Counted from the first letter of the stretch, positions 44,901-53,154 are shown. The stretch: 64,000 nucleotides of DNA from Acidobacteriota bacterium (GCA_018268915.1 JAFDVQ010000009.1:186001-250000); one strand, 5' to 3'. Translations and numbers: made by a program. Notes: generated by a model not told the origin, from the sequence alone.

Positions 44901-45546
44901 GGATCGTCTCGATCTCGTCGCCGAAAAACTCGATGCGCACTGGACGATCGGCTTCGGGCGAGTAGACATCGAGAATACCGCCGCGCCGAGTGAATTGGCC
45001 CGGCATCTCAACCAGGTCCATCTGCGTGTAACCCACGGTTGCCAGGTGCGCAGTGAGGATCTCTACATCAAGCTCTTCGCCGCGGCGCACAGTAACCGCC
45101 AGGCTCGCATAGTAATTTCGGTCGAAGAGTCGCAGTGCTGCGGCTTCTGCGGGTGCTATCAGGATCGAGACTCCGCCTGTCGCCAGCTTGTACAAAGCTG
45201 CTGCACGCTGCTCCTGCACATCGGGGTGAGGCGAGAGATTCTCAAACGGGAGGACATCATGTGCCGGAATTCTGACCACACGATCAGGATCTACCGCGCC
45301 GGTCAACTCGCATCCGGCACGCAGAGCCGGCTCTAGAGCTTCAGCTGCCTTGTTGTCAGCGACGACGACGATAACAGTGTTCTTCGCCGCTCGGGCCAGT
45401 AGCGGCAGATACAAAGAGCGAGCTGTATTGGTGAGCCCGGACAGACGTCGACGCCCGACACCTAGGGAGAGGTGCCTGCGAACGCGGTCAAACGAGGAGG
45501 ACTGCTCCAGTTCCGCAAAAATTTCGCGGACAAACGGGAGGATCAT
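41980..45546 (-). CDS. mfd: transcription-repair coupling factor
   Basis: The 1188-residue translocase removes RNA polymerase stalled at lesions and recruits UvrA. UvrB-like domains lie at the N-terminus (PSPEADRPVRIEFFGDEIE-like region). The RNA-polymerase-interacting CarD-like domain is around residues 500-570 (DYVVHVEHGIAQYQGLKEIV in part). The RecG-type helicase carries Walker A GDVGYGKTEVAMRAAF near 669, DEEQRF and SATPIPRTLHMSL, and the C-terminal TRCF domain closes the protein. All parts are present and full length. It is upstream of the DUF885 gene on the same strand and 23 nt from the end of the MFS gene, which precedes it. Confidence 0.97.
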   Translation of the reverse strand: MILPFVREIFAELEQSSSFDRVRRHLSLGVGRRRLSGLTNTARSLYLPLLARAAKNTVIVVVADNKAAEALEPALRAGCELTGAVDPDRVVRIPAHDVLPFENLSPHPDVQEQRAAALYKLATGGVSILIAPAEAAALRLFDRNYYASLAVTVRRGEELDVEILTAHLATVGYTQMDLVEMPGQFTRRGGILDVYSPEADRPVRIEFFGDEIETIRKFDPETQRSQSGLDEAQLLPLTETPVTEHLLAAVHARLSKQRVQVADGEGLSDEDEMEIEAAAAGGVSVFPGWEFFSAVAGAESHLLKLVPNAVLFVDEPAMVRNQIDRWWNKVEQRHERSGIGNLIRPEDIFLRPEILQAHLESHHGLDLDQLGAVDVLEDDNTLGEIAVNSRPTLRFHGSIPALVEQLKNLMAADQRIVLAVPTQGDAERTATMLREYQVPYRFGSRVVQHGSELEEASYMAGDMRVPVIVRTQIASGVSFPDANLILFGANDLSDDADIHARPEPKKSKTAAFLSDFRDLAIGDYVVHVEHGIAQYQGLKEIVQDGLSVEFMILEFAEQAKLYVPLTRLDLIQKYRSTDTGPAPQLNKLGSAQWVKTKARVRKAMQDMAAELLKLYAQRHTAQGTSFSPDNDFQREFEDSFDYRETDDQLTAISAVKQDMESTTPMDRLLCGDVGYGKTEVAMRAAFKAVQDGKQVAVLTPTTVLAFQHFETFKKRFSQFPITIEMISRFRTPKEQKVIVEKVDTGKVDVLIGTHRVLSKDIKFQDLGLLIVDEEQRFGVRHKERLKQLRKEIDVLAMSATPIPRTLHMSLVGLRDMSVIETPPKDRMAIQTVVAKFDEKIIRSAIEVELERGGQVYFVHNRVESIYEIASRIQELVPGARVVVGHGQMGEKELEQVMLAFMHHEFDVLVATTIIENGLDIPLANTIIINRADRHGLSELYQLRGRVGRSNRRAYAYLLIPPERELTDIARRRLAALKEFSDLGAGFKIAALDLELRGAGNMLGGEQSGHIEAIGFEMYTSMLEAAVKEMKGEGGEERPTTQLNLGIALRIDEAYVAEENQRLRLYKKIAGAETEKGIADLRAEMEDRYGTLPDSTVYLLEAATLRLECERMGIAQIDRKRAELQIRFTENAGIDPQHLMRLVARNAKRGAQFTPQGLLKFPLAATRPDEVLLEIRDLLEKLAPDAVTA

Positions 45547-45569
45547 GCAGTCTCAAGTTTATCAGGGGA

Positions 45570-46868
45570 CTACGCGTCCAGCGAATCGCGAACTGCCGCG
45601 GGCGACTCTGGCTGATCCGTAACATCTACCGCCGGATATTCAGCTTTCGAAGTTTCGCTGTAGACCAGCAGGCCACCCAGAGTCATCGCTCCGGCGATAG
45701 CCCACAGACCAGCTGAATAGTGATGGGTCACATCGTGTAGCCATCCCATGGATGACGGCCCGGCGAAGGCTCCGACAGCGCCGACTGAATTGACCAGCGC
45801 GATCGCGGCGCCAGCGGCTTTGCCCGAAAGCCGGCTGGCCGCCAGGCTCCAGAACATAGGCAGTCCAGCCAGGATCCCCATTGCCGAGATGCAGAATCCC
45901 GCAGCAGCCATCGGTGCCGAATGCGCCAGGCCTGCGACGACAAAACCTGCAGCTCCGACCAGGAACAACCATGGTAGGGAACGGAAGCTACGGCGTCGGC
46001 TCGCCCAATACAGCGCCAGCGCACCAAATCCAAATGTGATCGTCCCCCACCATCCGGTAGCGACTGTGGACGCTCCGTGAGAAGTGAGAATCTTTGGCAG
46101 CCAGAAAGTCAGGCCATAGTTTCCGCTACTCCAGAGGAAGTAGATGATGCAGTCGCGGATGACATTGGCGGCCTGCTTGCCGTCTCCCGTCTGCAGTCCA
46201 TCTTCGTCCTTACGGTCCCGAGCGACCTGATCCTTTTCCGCAGGAGAGAGCCACCGCGCAGACCATGGTCCATCGGCAAGCGCGAACCACGTTGCAATGC
46301 CCAGCAGCACGGCCGGGGCGCCTTCAATCAGAAACAGCCACTGCCAGTCTTTCAGCCCGCCAAAGTTGCCAAGCATGAGAATATGCGCCGAGATGGGCGA
46401 GCCAATCGAATTGCAGAGCGGCACTGCGAGCAGAAACATTGCGAGAATTCGCGTGCGCAAACCGCGCGGCATCCAGAAAGTGAAGTAGTAGATCACGCCG
46501 GGATAGAAGCCGGACTCCGCAATGCCGAGCAAGAATCGCACGGCGATATATGCGGATTGCGTGTGTACGAAGGCTGTCCCCATCGAGACAAATCCCCATA
46601 CAACCATCAGAATCGCCAGCCAGCGCCGAGCTCCAAGTCGCGCGAGCACCAGGTTCGCCGGCACTTCAAAAAGACAGTAACTGAGAAAGAAAACTCCAGC
46701 GGCGAAACCGTAGACGCTTTCGCTGATGCCGAGGTCGCGATTCATCGTAAGCGCGGCAAAGCTGATGTTGACGCGGTCGAGAAACGCGACCATGTAAAGG
46801 ATGACGAGAAATGGAACGAGCCGCCACGCGATCTTGCGGTAGAGCGGACTCATGGCGATTGCATTCAC
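45570..46868 (-). CDS. MFS transporter, anion/sugar-acid symporter (ACS) type
   Basis: The 432-residue protein has twelve predicted membrane segments and the ACS-family start VPFLVILYMVAFLDRVNISF, then AALTMNRDLGIS and FFLSYCLFEVPANLVLARLG. It also has GIAESGFYPGVIYYFTFWMP, as in the tartrate, galactonate and phthalate transporters. It probably imports an organic or sugar acid by proton symport. The first start is a GTG (46868), with GAGGAG 12 nt upstream; an ATG at 46853 is possible. It precedes mfd on the same strand with only 23 nt between, but no catabolic gene is adjacent to name the substrate. Confidence 0.87.
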   Translation of the reverse strand: MNAIAMSPLYRKIAWRLVPFLVILYMVAFLDRVNISFAALTMNRDLGISESVYGFAAGVFFLSYCLFEVPANLVLARLGARRWLAILMVVWGFVSMGTAFVHTQSAYIAVRFLLGIAESGFYPGVIYYFTFWMPRGLRTRILAMFLLAVPLCNSIGSPISAHILMLGNFGGLKDWQWLFLIEGAPAVLLGIATWFALADGPWSARWLSPAEKDQVARDRKDEDGLQTGDGKQAANVIRDCIIYFLWSSGNYGLTFWLPKILTSHGASTVATGWWGTITFGFGALALYWASRRRSFRSLPWLFLVGAAGFVVAGLAHSAPMAAAGFCISAMGILAGLPMFWSLAASRLSGKAAGAAIALVNSVGAVGAFAGPSSMGWLHDVTHHYSAGLWAIAGAMTLGGLLVYSETSKAEYPAVDVTDQPESPAAVRDSLDA

Positions 46869-46911
46869 TCTACGGGAAAGCTCCTCAATCGGGCGCCAAC
46901 CAGACTACATG

Positions 46912-47592
46912 CTAGTGCGGACGTCCGGGAAGGATGAAATGCTCCGCGCAGCGAGGCTCATATGCGTCGCCCGGCATCTTGATGGGGCTGTCATACGCTG
47001 CGGGCTTGCCATCAATCAGCCTCTGCGAGTAGAGCGCGCGAGCGCCGCAGGTGCAGTAGGCCATGCACTCCGTAATGCTGCCACCGTAGGCGGTGACAAG
47101 CCACGAAAGATTCAGCATCTCGCCGAATGGAATCGCCCGGAAGTCGAGATCGAGTCCAGCGACCAGCACATCGTGATTGCCATCGAGCAAGGTTCGCGCG
47201 AAGAGAAAAAGATCACTGACAAACTGGCCTTCATCGATGGCAACACACTCAACGCGCTTGCCGATCTCCTGCTCCACTTCGCTGATCTTCTCCAGGATCG
47301 GCCACGGGTCGGCGGAGTTGAATTCCAGAGCCTGCATGCGCGAGTGGCCATTTGGATTTCGGCTTTCCACAAGCCCCGGGCCACCTTTGGTGTCATCACT
47401 GGGCTTTAGCAGCAGTACATACTGCTTCGCATACTGGCGTCGCATCTCCGCCCGGCGCAGCAACTCTGCGGTCTTGTTGCTGCGCATCGGCCCCATCATC
47501 AATTCGATTTTGCCCGGCACTACAGAACTCCCACGAAGGCTACTTCGGTGTTCATGATACTGCTCGGGATCCTGAGAGGGATGTGTCATCAC
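46912..47592 (-). CDS. tdk: thymidine kinase
   Basis: The 226-residue type II thymidine kinase phosphorylates thymidine in salvage. It has the P-loop GPMRSNKTAELLRR, with Asn where Gly is usual (GxMxSGKT), the Walker B-like AIDEGQF, the lasso region and the zinc-binding CTCG ... CAEH pairs. About 27 residues precede the conserved core, so the true start may be later than the GTG/ATG at 47592/47589. The stop codon of the M20 peptidase gene upstream lies 14 nt away on the same strand. Confidence 0.93.
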   Translation of the reverse strand: MMTHPSQDPEQYHEHRSSLRGSSVVPGKIELMMGPMRSNKTAELLRRAEMRRQYAKQYVLLLKPSDDTKGGPGLVESRNPNGHSRMQALEFNSADPWPILEKISEVEQEIGKRVECVAIDEGQFVSDLFLFARTLLDGNHDVLVAGLDLDFRAIPFGEMLNLSWLVTAYGGSITECMAYCTCGARALYSQRLIDGKPAAYDSPIKMPGDAYEPRCAEHFILPGRPH

Positions 47593-47606
47593 CGCGATCT
47601 CATTCG

Positions 47607-49061
47607 CTACTCGCTGCCGAGTGCCTTCGTGAACGCGTAGAAGAAGTCGAGCGACTTCCAGTATGAGTCGACCGGCAACCGCTCATCCTGTCCGTGCGCG
47701 CGATCGTCATCGCGCTCGAGCGCAATCGCCGAGTAGCCGTAAGAGGGAATGCCGACCTCGGCGAAGTGTATGGAATCGCTCGCTCCGTTCTCCATCACCG
47801 GAGTCACCGGAATGCCGGGCCAGATCTGCTGCGTGATACGCGTGAGCGGGTCGAACACTTCCTTGATGGGAGGCGGTGGAGCGATCGCCTTCCGATCGGG
47901 TGCCGTCTCAGAAACCACATCGCCCTCGGAGATGTACTTCACGGTGAGTTTGGGATCGGAAAACACCTTGATGAGTTCCTGACGGATCTCTTCGGGCGAA
48001 TGCCCTGGAAAGATGCGGCAGTTTACGTTGGCCTCGGCGGTCTGCGCCAGTGCGTTGCGTGCATGTCCGGCCTTGAGCATTGTCGCCACACACGTCGTGC
48101 GGAAGTTCGAGTTGAAATCCGGCTCGGCGCTTAGGCGGGATGCTGCGGCAGCGTCCGGAGGCGTAGCAAGCACACCTTTGATGTCCTGTGCTGTCTGGCC
48201 ACTCTCCTGCTTCCCGAGATTCTCGAAGTAGGTCCGAGTGACACCGTTAAGCTCAAACGGGAACGAGTAGCCCTGTAGCTTATTGAGAGCGATTGTCAGC
48301 TCGTAGATGGCGTTATCGGGTCGAGGCCGCGAACTGTGGCCTCCGGGATTGAGCGCGGTGACCACAAAGTCCGCATAGACCTTCTCAGTGGCTTCTACAT
48401 CCGCCACGACCGGCCGTCCGTGATCCAGCTCGATGCCACCGGCATCCAGGTTGATGACGAACGCACAATCAACAAGGTCACGATGATTTTTGACAAGCCA
48501 CTCCGGCCCGTTGAACTTGCCGCCTTCCTCGTCAGCGGTGAGCGCCAGGATCAGGTCGCGCCTCGGCTTGTAGCCCTCTCGATGAAGGCGCAGGAAGGTC
48601 CACACCAGCGCAGCGTCGGACTCCTTCATGTCCTGAGTGCCACGACCATAGTAGTAGCCGTCCTTCTCGACGAACTGAAATGGATCGGTGTGCCAGTCGC
48701 TGGGCAGAGCTTCGACCACGTCGAGGTGACCGAGGAAAAGGATCGGCTTTTCCGAGGTGGGCGCAGCGGCACGCATCCGGACGATGAGGTTCATCTTGTT
48801 CGGATCTGGGCCGAGCAAATGCATATCCTCGGACGCGAAGCCGGCATCGACGAAGCGCTTCTGCATGGCCTTCGCGGCAGCAGTCACGCTGCCCTTCGGC
48901 GTGTCGGTCGAATTGATCTCGATCAGCTGCTTGAAAATATCGCGGGCCTCGGCGCGCTGTTCGGAGGACGCGGTTGGGAGCGATCCGGACTGTGCTGCAA
49001 CCGCTATCGGTGCGGCACAGGCAAAGCAAACCATAAGAGCTGAGAGCGCCTTCTGAGACAT
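47607..49061 (-). CDS. exported M20-family metallopeptidase
   Basis: A 484-residue peptidase from the ATG at 49061, which gives the signal peptide MSQKALSALMVCFACAAPIAVAA. The M20 two-zinc site is intact: FLGHLDVV, YYGRGTQDMKESDA, ADEEGGKFNG with the catalytic Glu, INLDAGG, and the late H of SDSIHFAEVGIP. A dimerisation domain lies between. It resembles Acidobacterial and proteobacterial M20/M25/M40 carboxypeptidases and probably trims peptides in the periplasm. The frame extends to 49457 but that part is antisense-like. It is upstream of tdk on the same strand and divergent from the VOC gene. Confidence 0.9.
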   Translation of the reverse strand: MSQKALSALMVCFACAAPIAVAAQSGSLPTASSEQRAEARDIFKQLIEINSTDTPKGSVTAAAKAMQKRFVDAGFASEDMHLLGPDPNKMNLIVRMRAAAPTSEKPILFLGHLDVVEALPSDWHTDPFQFVEKDGYYYGRGTQDMKESDAALVWTFLRLHREGYKPRRDLILALTADEEGGKFNGPEWLVKNHRDLVDCAFVINLDAGGIELDHGRPVVADVEATEKVYADFVVTALNPGGHSSRPRPDNAIYELTIALNKLQGYSFPFELNGVTRTYFENLGKQESGQTAQDIKGVLATPPDAAAASRLSAEPDFNSNFRTTCVATMLKAGHARNALAQTAEANVNCRIFPGHSPEEIRQELIKVFSDPKLTVKYISEGDVVSETAPDRKAIAPPPPIKEVFDPLTRITQQIWPGIPVTPVMENGASDSIHFAEVGIPSYGYSAIALERDDDRAHGQDERLPVDSYWKSLDFFYAFTKALGSE

Positions 49062-49178
49062 GGGTGCATTGTACAAAACCGATGGATTGCCGATTCGCGG
49101 AGTGTCGGAGCAGCGAAGACGGTTGCACATCGCGACAAATCGATTTATCGTGATGCCGCCAGCAATTACGAGGTGGAT

Positions 49179-50111
49179 ATGAATCGAAAGCTTATGGGGA
49201 CAGCGGTCATCGCCGCAGTGGGGCTCAGCGCTGTTGCACTCAACGCGCAGGAGCGCCCGAAGATCACGGGTATTTCGCACCTCGCCGTTTACACTTCTGA
49301 CGCGACTGCGACGGAGCACTACTACACCGCAATTTTGGGAGCCGCAAAGGAAGCCGATCCTGAGAACCCTGCCGGCACGAAATATGCATTCAGCTCGTCG
49401 CAGTACGTCGAAGTACTGCCACTGCCCGCGAATGCTGGTATCAATCGCATGGATCACGCAGGATTCAACACTGCAGACGCTGAGGGCATGCGCAAATATC
49501 TCGCTGCCAAGGGCTGGAAAGCACCATCATCCGTGACAAAGGGAAAGGATGGGAGCCGGCGGTTCGCCGTGACAGACCCCGAAGGCAACAAGATTGAATT
49601 CGTGCAACTTTCCGCGAGCGCGAAAGCAGTCAACGCACCGAAGGTTATCGGCAGCCATCTCATCCACGTCGGCTTCCTCGTCCACAGCCGCGAGGCCGAG
49701 GACAAGTTCTATCGCGACCTGCTTGGCTTCCGCCCTTACTGGTTCGGCGGCATGACAGACGAAAAAATCGACTGGGTGAGCCAACAGGTCCCTGATGGAC
49801 ACGACTGGCTCGAGTACATGGTTGCAGGCGGTCCCGGAACGGGTATTCCCAGCACGATGTCGCAGCAGACTCTGGGCGTCCTTGATCACTTTGCTGTCGG
49901 CGAAAACTCCGTGCCAGATGCCTTCAAGAAACTGGAAGCCGAAAACCGGCTTGGGACGGGGCGTCACGATCAGGCTCCCAAGATTGGTAAGGACGGCAAA
50001 TATCAGTTCAACATGTACGACCCCGACGGCATCCGAGCTGAGCTGATGAACTTCAAGGCAACAGAGAAGCCGTGCTGCTCCCCATTTACTGCCGAAGATC
50101 CCGCGGAGTAG
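49179..50111 (+). CDS. secreted protein with two VOC (glyoxalase-fold) domains
   Basis: A 310-residue protein with a signal peptide (LMGTAVIAAVGLSAVALNAQ) and two vicinal-oxygen-chelate modules. The first (about 30-140) starts ITGISHLAVYTSDATATEHYY and ends VTDPEGNKIEFVQL. The second (about 155-295) starts IHVGFLVHSREAEDKFYRDL and ends YDPDGIRAELMNF. His and Glu residues at the expected metal positions are seen in both. It is probably a metal-dependent lyase, dioxygenase or binding protein acting outside the cytoplasm; the substrate is unknown. The ATG at 49179 has GAGG at 5-nt spacing. A hairpin terminator follows. Confidence 0.8.
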   Translation: MNRKLMGTAVIAAVGLSAVALNAQERPKITGISHLAVYTSDATATEHYYTAILGAAKEADPENPAGTKYAFSSSQYVEVLPLPANAGINRMDHAGFNTADAEGMRKYLAAKGWKAPSSVTKGKDGSRRFAVTDPEGNKIEFVQLSASAKAVNAPKVIGSHLIHVGFLVHSREAEDKFYRDLLGFRPYWFGGMTDEKIDWVSQQVPDGHDWLEYMVAGGPGTGIPSTMSQQTLGVLDHFAVGENSVPDAFKKLEAENRLGTGRHDQAPKIGKDGKYQFNMYDPDGIRAELMNFKATEKPCCSPFTAEDPAE

Positions 50112-50131
50112 CAGGTTTAAGTTCGATTCTC

Positions 50132-50159
50132 GAAGGGCTGCGCCTCGGTGCGGCCCTTC
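50132..50159 (+). terminator. hairpin terminator after the secreted VOC gene
   Basis: GAAGGGCTGC pairs with GCGGCCCTTC (10 pairs, one G-U) around an 8-nt loop and is followed by TTCCCGTCC. It lies 20 nt after the stop codon and before gatB. Confidence 0.6.
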
Positions 50160-50183
50160 TTCCCGTCCAAGATAAAATTGGAT

Positions 50184-51659
50184 ATGGCCGCAACTGCAAT
50201 TTCTCCTGAAATTCTCGCCAAGTACGAGCCGGTGATCGGCCTCGAAGTCCATGTTCAGCTCCTTACAGCGACCAAAATCTTTTGCGGCTGCGCCAACAAG
50301 TTCGGCTCCGAACCTAACACCAACATCTGCCCAGTGTGCATCGGGCTACCCGGAGCTCTGCCTGTGCTCAATGCAAAGGCTGTCGAGTTCGCGACACTGG
50401 CGTCGCTGGCATTGAACTGCGAGGTCCGCGAGCGTTCGATCTTCGCCCGAAAGAACTACTTCTACCCCGACCTCCCAAAGGGCTATCAGATTTCGCAGTT
50501 CGACAAGCCGATTGCCGAGCACGGCTGGATAGAGGTCCCCATAGCCGACGGCAGCACGAAGAAGATCGGTATCACGCGTCTGCACATGGAAGAGGATGCC
50601 GGCAAGAGCATTCACGACGGGTTTTCGGATTCGTCTACACGCACCTATCTCGACCTGAACCGCTGCGGCACTCCGCTGACCGAGATTGTGAGCGAGCCGG
50701 ACATCCGTACGCCGGATGAGGCATTCGAGTACCTCACCCGCCTCAAAGAGATCCTGCTCTACACCGGCGTATCCGACTGCAACATGGAGGAAGGATCGCT
50801 CCGCTGCGACGCCAACGTGAGCGTTCGCCTCAAGGGCGCGGCGAAGTTCGGCACCAAGGCGGAAGTCAAAAACGTCAACAGCTTTCGCTTTGTCCGTGAG
50901 GCGCTGGAGTACGAGATCGAGCGCCAGATCGAAGTTCTTGAAGAAGGCGGTCACGTCGTGCAGGAGACGCGTCTCTGGAACGCGAACGAGGGACGCACTT
51001 TCTCAATGCGGTCGAAGGAGCAGGCGCACGATTATCGCTATTTTCCTGAGCCCGACCTGCCGCCGCTCGGTCTCTCTCCGGAGTTCATCACGCAAAAGCG
51101 AGCCGAGCTGCCGGAGCTTCCGGAAGCACGGCGCAAGAGGATGATTGCGGACTACGACTTGAGCTCGAAGGACGCACACACGCTAACATCATCGAGAGAA
51201 AACGCAGATCGGTTTGAGGCAGCCGCAAAGTCAGCGAAAAATCCGCGTCGCGTCGCAAATATTCTGATCAGCGAACTCGGCGGCCGGTTGAATGCCCTCG
51301 GCCTCGAACTTGAGCAATCGCCCATCTCCATGGCCGGAGTCGTGTTGGCAGCGGATCTACTGGAAGAAGGCAAGATCAGCTCAAAGCAGATGAAAGGCCT
51401 CTTTGACATCTGCTTCGACAAGGGCGAGGACTTCCCGGCCGTCTACGACCGCGAGAAGCCCGAACAGATCACCGACACCTCCGCGATCGAGAAACTCATC
51501 GACGAAGTGATTGCAGCCAACCCAAAGCAGGTGGAACAATACCGGGCCGGAAAGAAATCGCTGGCCGGCTTCTTTGTCGGCCAGGTCATGCGCGCCTCCA
51601 AAGGACAGGCAAATCCCGCATTGCTGAACGAACTGGTCACGAAGAAGCTGGAAGGCTGA
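50184..51659 (+). CDS. gatB: Asp-tRNA(Asn)/Glu-tRNA(Gln) amidotransferase subunit B
   Basis: The 491-residue subunit phosphorylates the misacylated tRNA and transfers ammonia from GatA. The GatB catalytic domain is complete (YEPVIGLEVHVQLLTATKIF, zinc CGCAN...CPVCIGLPG, YFYPDLPKGYQISQFDKP). The GatB/YqeY tail (KGQANPALLNELVTKKLEG) ends the protein. The start is the ATG at 50184, matching the family; the frame extends 12 codons further without similarity. gatA and gatC are not adjacent, as is usual when the three genes are scattered. Confidence 0.96.
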   Translation: MAATAISPEILAKYEPVIGLEVHVQLLTATKIFCGCANKFGSEPNTNICPVCIGLPGALPVLNAKAVEFATLASLALNCEVRERSIFARKNYFYPDLPKGYQISQFDKPIAEHGWIEVPIADGSTKKIGITRLHMEEDAGKSIHDGFSDSSTRTYLDLNRCGTPLTEIVSEPDIRTPDEAFEYLTRLKEILLYTGVSDCNMEEGSLRCDANVSVRLKGAAKFGTKAEVKNVNSFRFVREALEYEIERQIEVLEEGGHVVQETRLWNANEGRTFSMRSKEQAHDYRYFPEPDLPPLGLSPEFITQKRAELPELPEARRKRMIADYDLSSKDAHTLTSSRENADRFEAAAKSAKNPRRVANILISELGGRLNALGLELEQSPISMAGVVLAADLLEEGKISSKQMKGLFDICFDKGEDFPAVYDREKPEQITDTSAIEKLIDEVIAANPKQVEQYRAGKKSLAGFFVGQVMRASKGQANPALLNELVTKKLEG

Positions 51660-51673
51660 TCGCTCTGTTCGGC

Positions 51674-51991
51674 TCATCGCGATTTCGCCGCGTGCTGACG
51701 TGCTGAATCACGCCACGGCATCCGTACCGTGTAAACCGGCGTAGCCGTGCTGCTTTCCTTCTCGACGTTTAGCAGCTTGCGCCTGAGCAGCCAGCGAACC
51801 GCGGACTGAGCTGAACTCTTCGAGATTCCGACCGATTCAGCCAACTGCTGATAGCTTGCGCGAATCTCGCGTTTGGTACGCGACTGCTCCGCCGCGAGCC
51901 AAAGATACACAAGAAAGCTGACCGGCTTGTGATCGTGACCGACCAGATCACGCATAAGCACGTCTGTGATGTAGTCATCGAGAAGAGGCAT
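51674..51991 (-). CDS. small winged-helix DNA-binding protein
   Basis: About 105 residues from the ATG at 51991. The central part (TKREIRASYQQLAESVGISK, then SSAQSAVRWLLRRKLLNVEK) is a helix-turn-helix with a following wing (TATPVYTVRMPW). This resembles replication-initiator or MarR-like winged helices that detect whether to act by helix 3. It is a likely transcriptional regulator, convergent with gatB and divergent from the VOC gene at 52076, which it might control. The frame is open to 52063, but that would overlap the VOC promoter region. No Shine-Dalgarno is clear. Confidence 0.7.
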   Translation of the reverse strand: MPLLDDYITDVLMRDLVGHDHKPVSFLVYLWLAAEQSRTKREIRASYQQLAESVGISKSSAQSAVRWLLRRKLLNVEKESSTATPVYTVRMPWRDSARQHAAKSR

Positions 51992-52075
51992 AGCTATATC
52001 AACAGATACTACAGCACCCGATACCTGATTGTTCTCGGCGGAAGCCCGCGGTATTCTCCCCATCGTGAGGTCGAA

Positions 52076-52444
52076 ATGATCAAGGGCATCAAGTTTGTCG
52101 GAGTTCCGGTTCGGGACCAGGACGTTGCTTTAAAGTTCTACACCGAGGCGCTTGGCATGAAGGTAATGACAGATCAACCTTTCACGCCCCAGCAGAGATG
52201 GATTGAGCTCAAGATTCCAGGAGCAGACAGTGGCGTCACGCTCTTCACGCCGCAAGGGCACGAGGACCGAATTGGCCAGTTCCAATCCATTTCATTCTGG
52301 TGCGATGACGTATTCGCCGAGGCCGACGCCCTGAAGAAGAAGGGCGTTTTCTTCACAAAAGAACCGGCGACCGAGTCCTGGGGCACGGCCGCCGTTTTTC
52401 GCGATCCTGATGGGAATCAGTTCGTGCTATCGAGCCGCAAGTAG
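52076..52444 (+). CDS. VOC-family protein (glyoxalase fold)
   Basis: A 122-residue cytoplasmic single VOC module. KFVGVPVRDQDVALKFYTEA opens the first beta-alpha-beta unit, and VFRDPDGNQFVLSSRK closes the second with the typical DPDGN turn. It is probably a small metal-dependent lyase, resistance or isomerase protein; substrate unknown. The ATG at 52076 has GAGG at 5-nt spacing. The short winged-helix gene diverges from it. Confidence 0.88.
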   Translation: MIKGIKFVGVPVRDQDVALKFYTEALGMKVMTDQPFTPQQRWIELKIPGADSGVTLFTPQGHEDRIGQFQSISFWCDDVFAEADALKKKGVFFTKEPATESWGTAAVFRDPDGNQFVLSSRK

Positions 52445-52446
52445 AT

Positions 52447-52815
52447 TTACTTCAGCTTCAGCTCGGTCTCGTACTCTTTGCTCGCATTCCACGAGCTCAC
52501 AGTTTTCGTTGGGCTTTTCTTGCCGTCTTTCTCTGCCCAGAGATCGTAGTCGTCAGTCATATTGACCTGGGCAAAGCGGAAGCGGCCATTGCTGGCGGAG
52601 GTGTAGCTGCGAATCGCCTTGGTCTTGCTGTTTTTGAGGAACACGGTCGCGCCCTGCACAGGCGCAGATTCGCCATCTACCACCAGGCCGCCCACGCTCC
52701 TCTGGCCCACATTCTGGGCATATGCGGCGGAGATAGTGGCGACCGATGGGATAGCACCCAGCGTCAATGCTGCGAACAGGGCCCATGCCGTTACTCGTGC
52801 GCGACTGCGTTTCAC
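52447..52815 (-). CDS. secreted carboxypeptidase-regulatory-like domain protein
   Basis: A 122-residue secreted protein with a signal peptide (VTAWALFAALTLGAIPSVAT, ending ISAAYAQ) followed by a single carboxypeptidase-regulatory-like beta-sandwich (GGLVVDGESAPVQGATVFLK, then TSASNGRFRFAQVNMTDDYD). The same domain type begins the Oar-like receptor at 232-3687. It starts with a GTG that overlaps the stop of the LysW-like gene in the sequence GTGA, so translation is probably coupled. Its role is unknown; such domains often mediate contacts on the cell surface. Confidence 0.8.
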   Translation of the reverse strand: MKRSRARVTAWALFAALTLGAIPSVATISAAYAQNVGQRSVGGLVVDGESAPVQGATVFLKNSKTKAIRSYTSASNGRFRFAQVNMTDDYDLWAEKDGKKSPTKTVSSWNASKEYETELKLK

Positions 52816-53009
52816 TCTTCCTCCTCGTCCTCGTCCTTGTAATCATCTTCGTCTTCGTCGATTCCCTCTTCCACTTTCGACAACTCAAGGGGATCGACGC
52901 CCACGATTTCGTACTCGCTTCCACACTCATCACAGGCGACCACGTCGCCCTCTTCCACTTCGTCTACGTCGATATCGAGATTGTTTTCGCATTCCGGGCA
53001 GCTTGTCAT
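52812..53009 (-). CDS. LysW-like acidic zinc-ribbon protein
   Basis: The 65-residue protein has two CXXC pairs (C4/C7 and C26/C29) and the LysW pattern SCPECENNLDIDVDEVEEGD, then VACDECGSEYEIVGVDPLEL. LysW/ArgW proteins carry lysine or arginine intermediates on a C-terminal Glu of an EDWGE-type tail. Here the tail is longer and made almost only of Asp and Glu, ending in four Glu, and lacks the Trp-Gly. No LysX, LysZ or other lysine-biosynthesis gene is nearby. It could be a carrier protein or simply a zinc-binding acidic protein. It overlaps the next gene by 4 nt. Confidence 0.75.
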   Translation of the reverse strand: MTSCPECENNLDIDVDEVEEGDVVACDECGSEYEIVGVDPLELSKVEEGIDEDEDDYKDEDEEEE

Positions 53010-53051
53010 GGCAGCCTCCTCTCTCCAGGCAATATTTGATGTAGGATGACG

Positions 53052-53066
53052 GTACCCATAGGGTAC
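53052..53066. repeat. short perfect inverted repeat upstream of the LysW-like gene
   Basis: GTACCC and GGGTAC are separated by ATA, about 45 nt upstream of the LysW-like start and about 90 nt upstream of the M28 peptidase start on the other strand. It could be an operator in this divergent interval. Confidence 0.3.
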
Positions 53067-53154
53067 GAACTCCGGCTAGTTTTAGGCAAACCCTTCGCCC
53101 AGGTCAAGTAGCCGAGACCCTTCCTCACCCAGAAGTACCGCATCGGAGAACAGA

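Noticed and set aside
46077..46937. 286-codon plus-strand frame opposite the MFS transporter
   Set aside because: It is the antisense shadow of a twelve-helix transporter gene; the translation is charged, repetitive and without any family feature.
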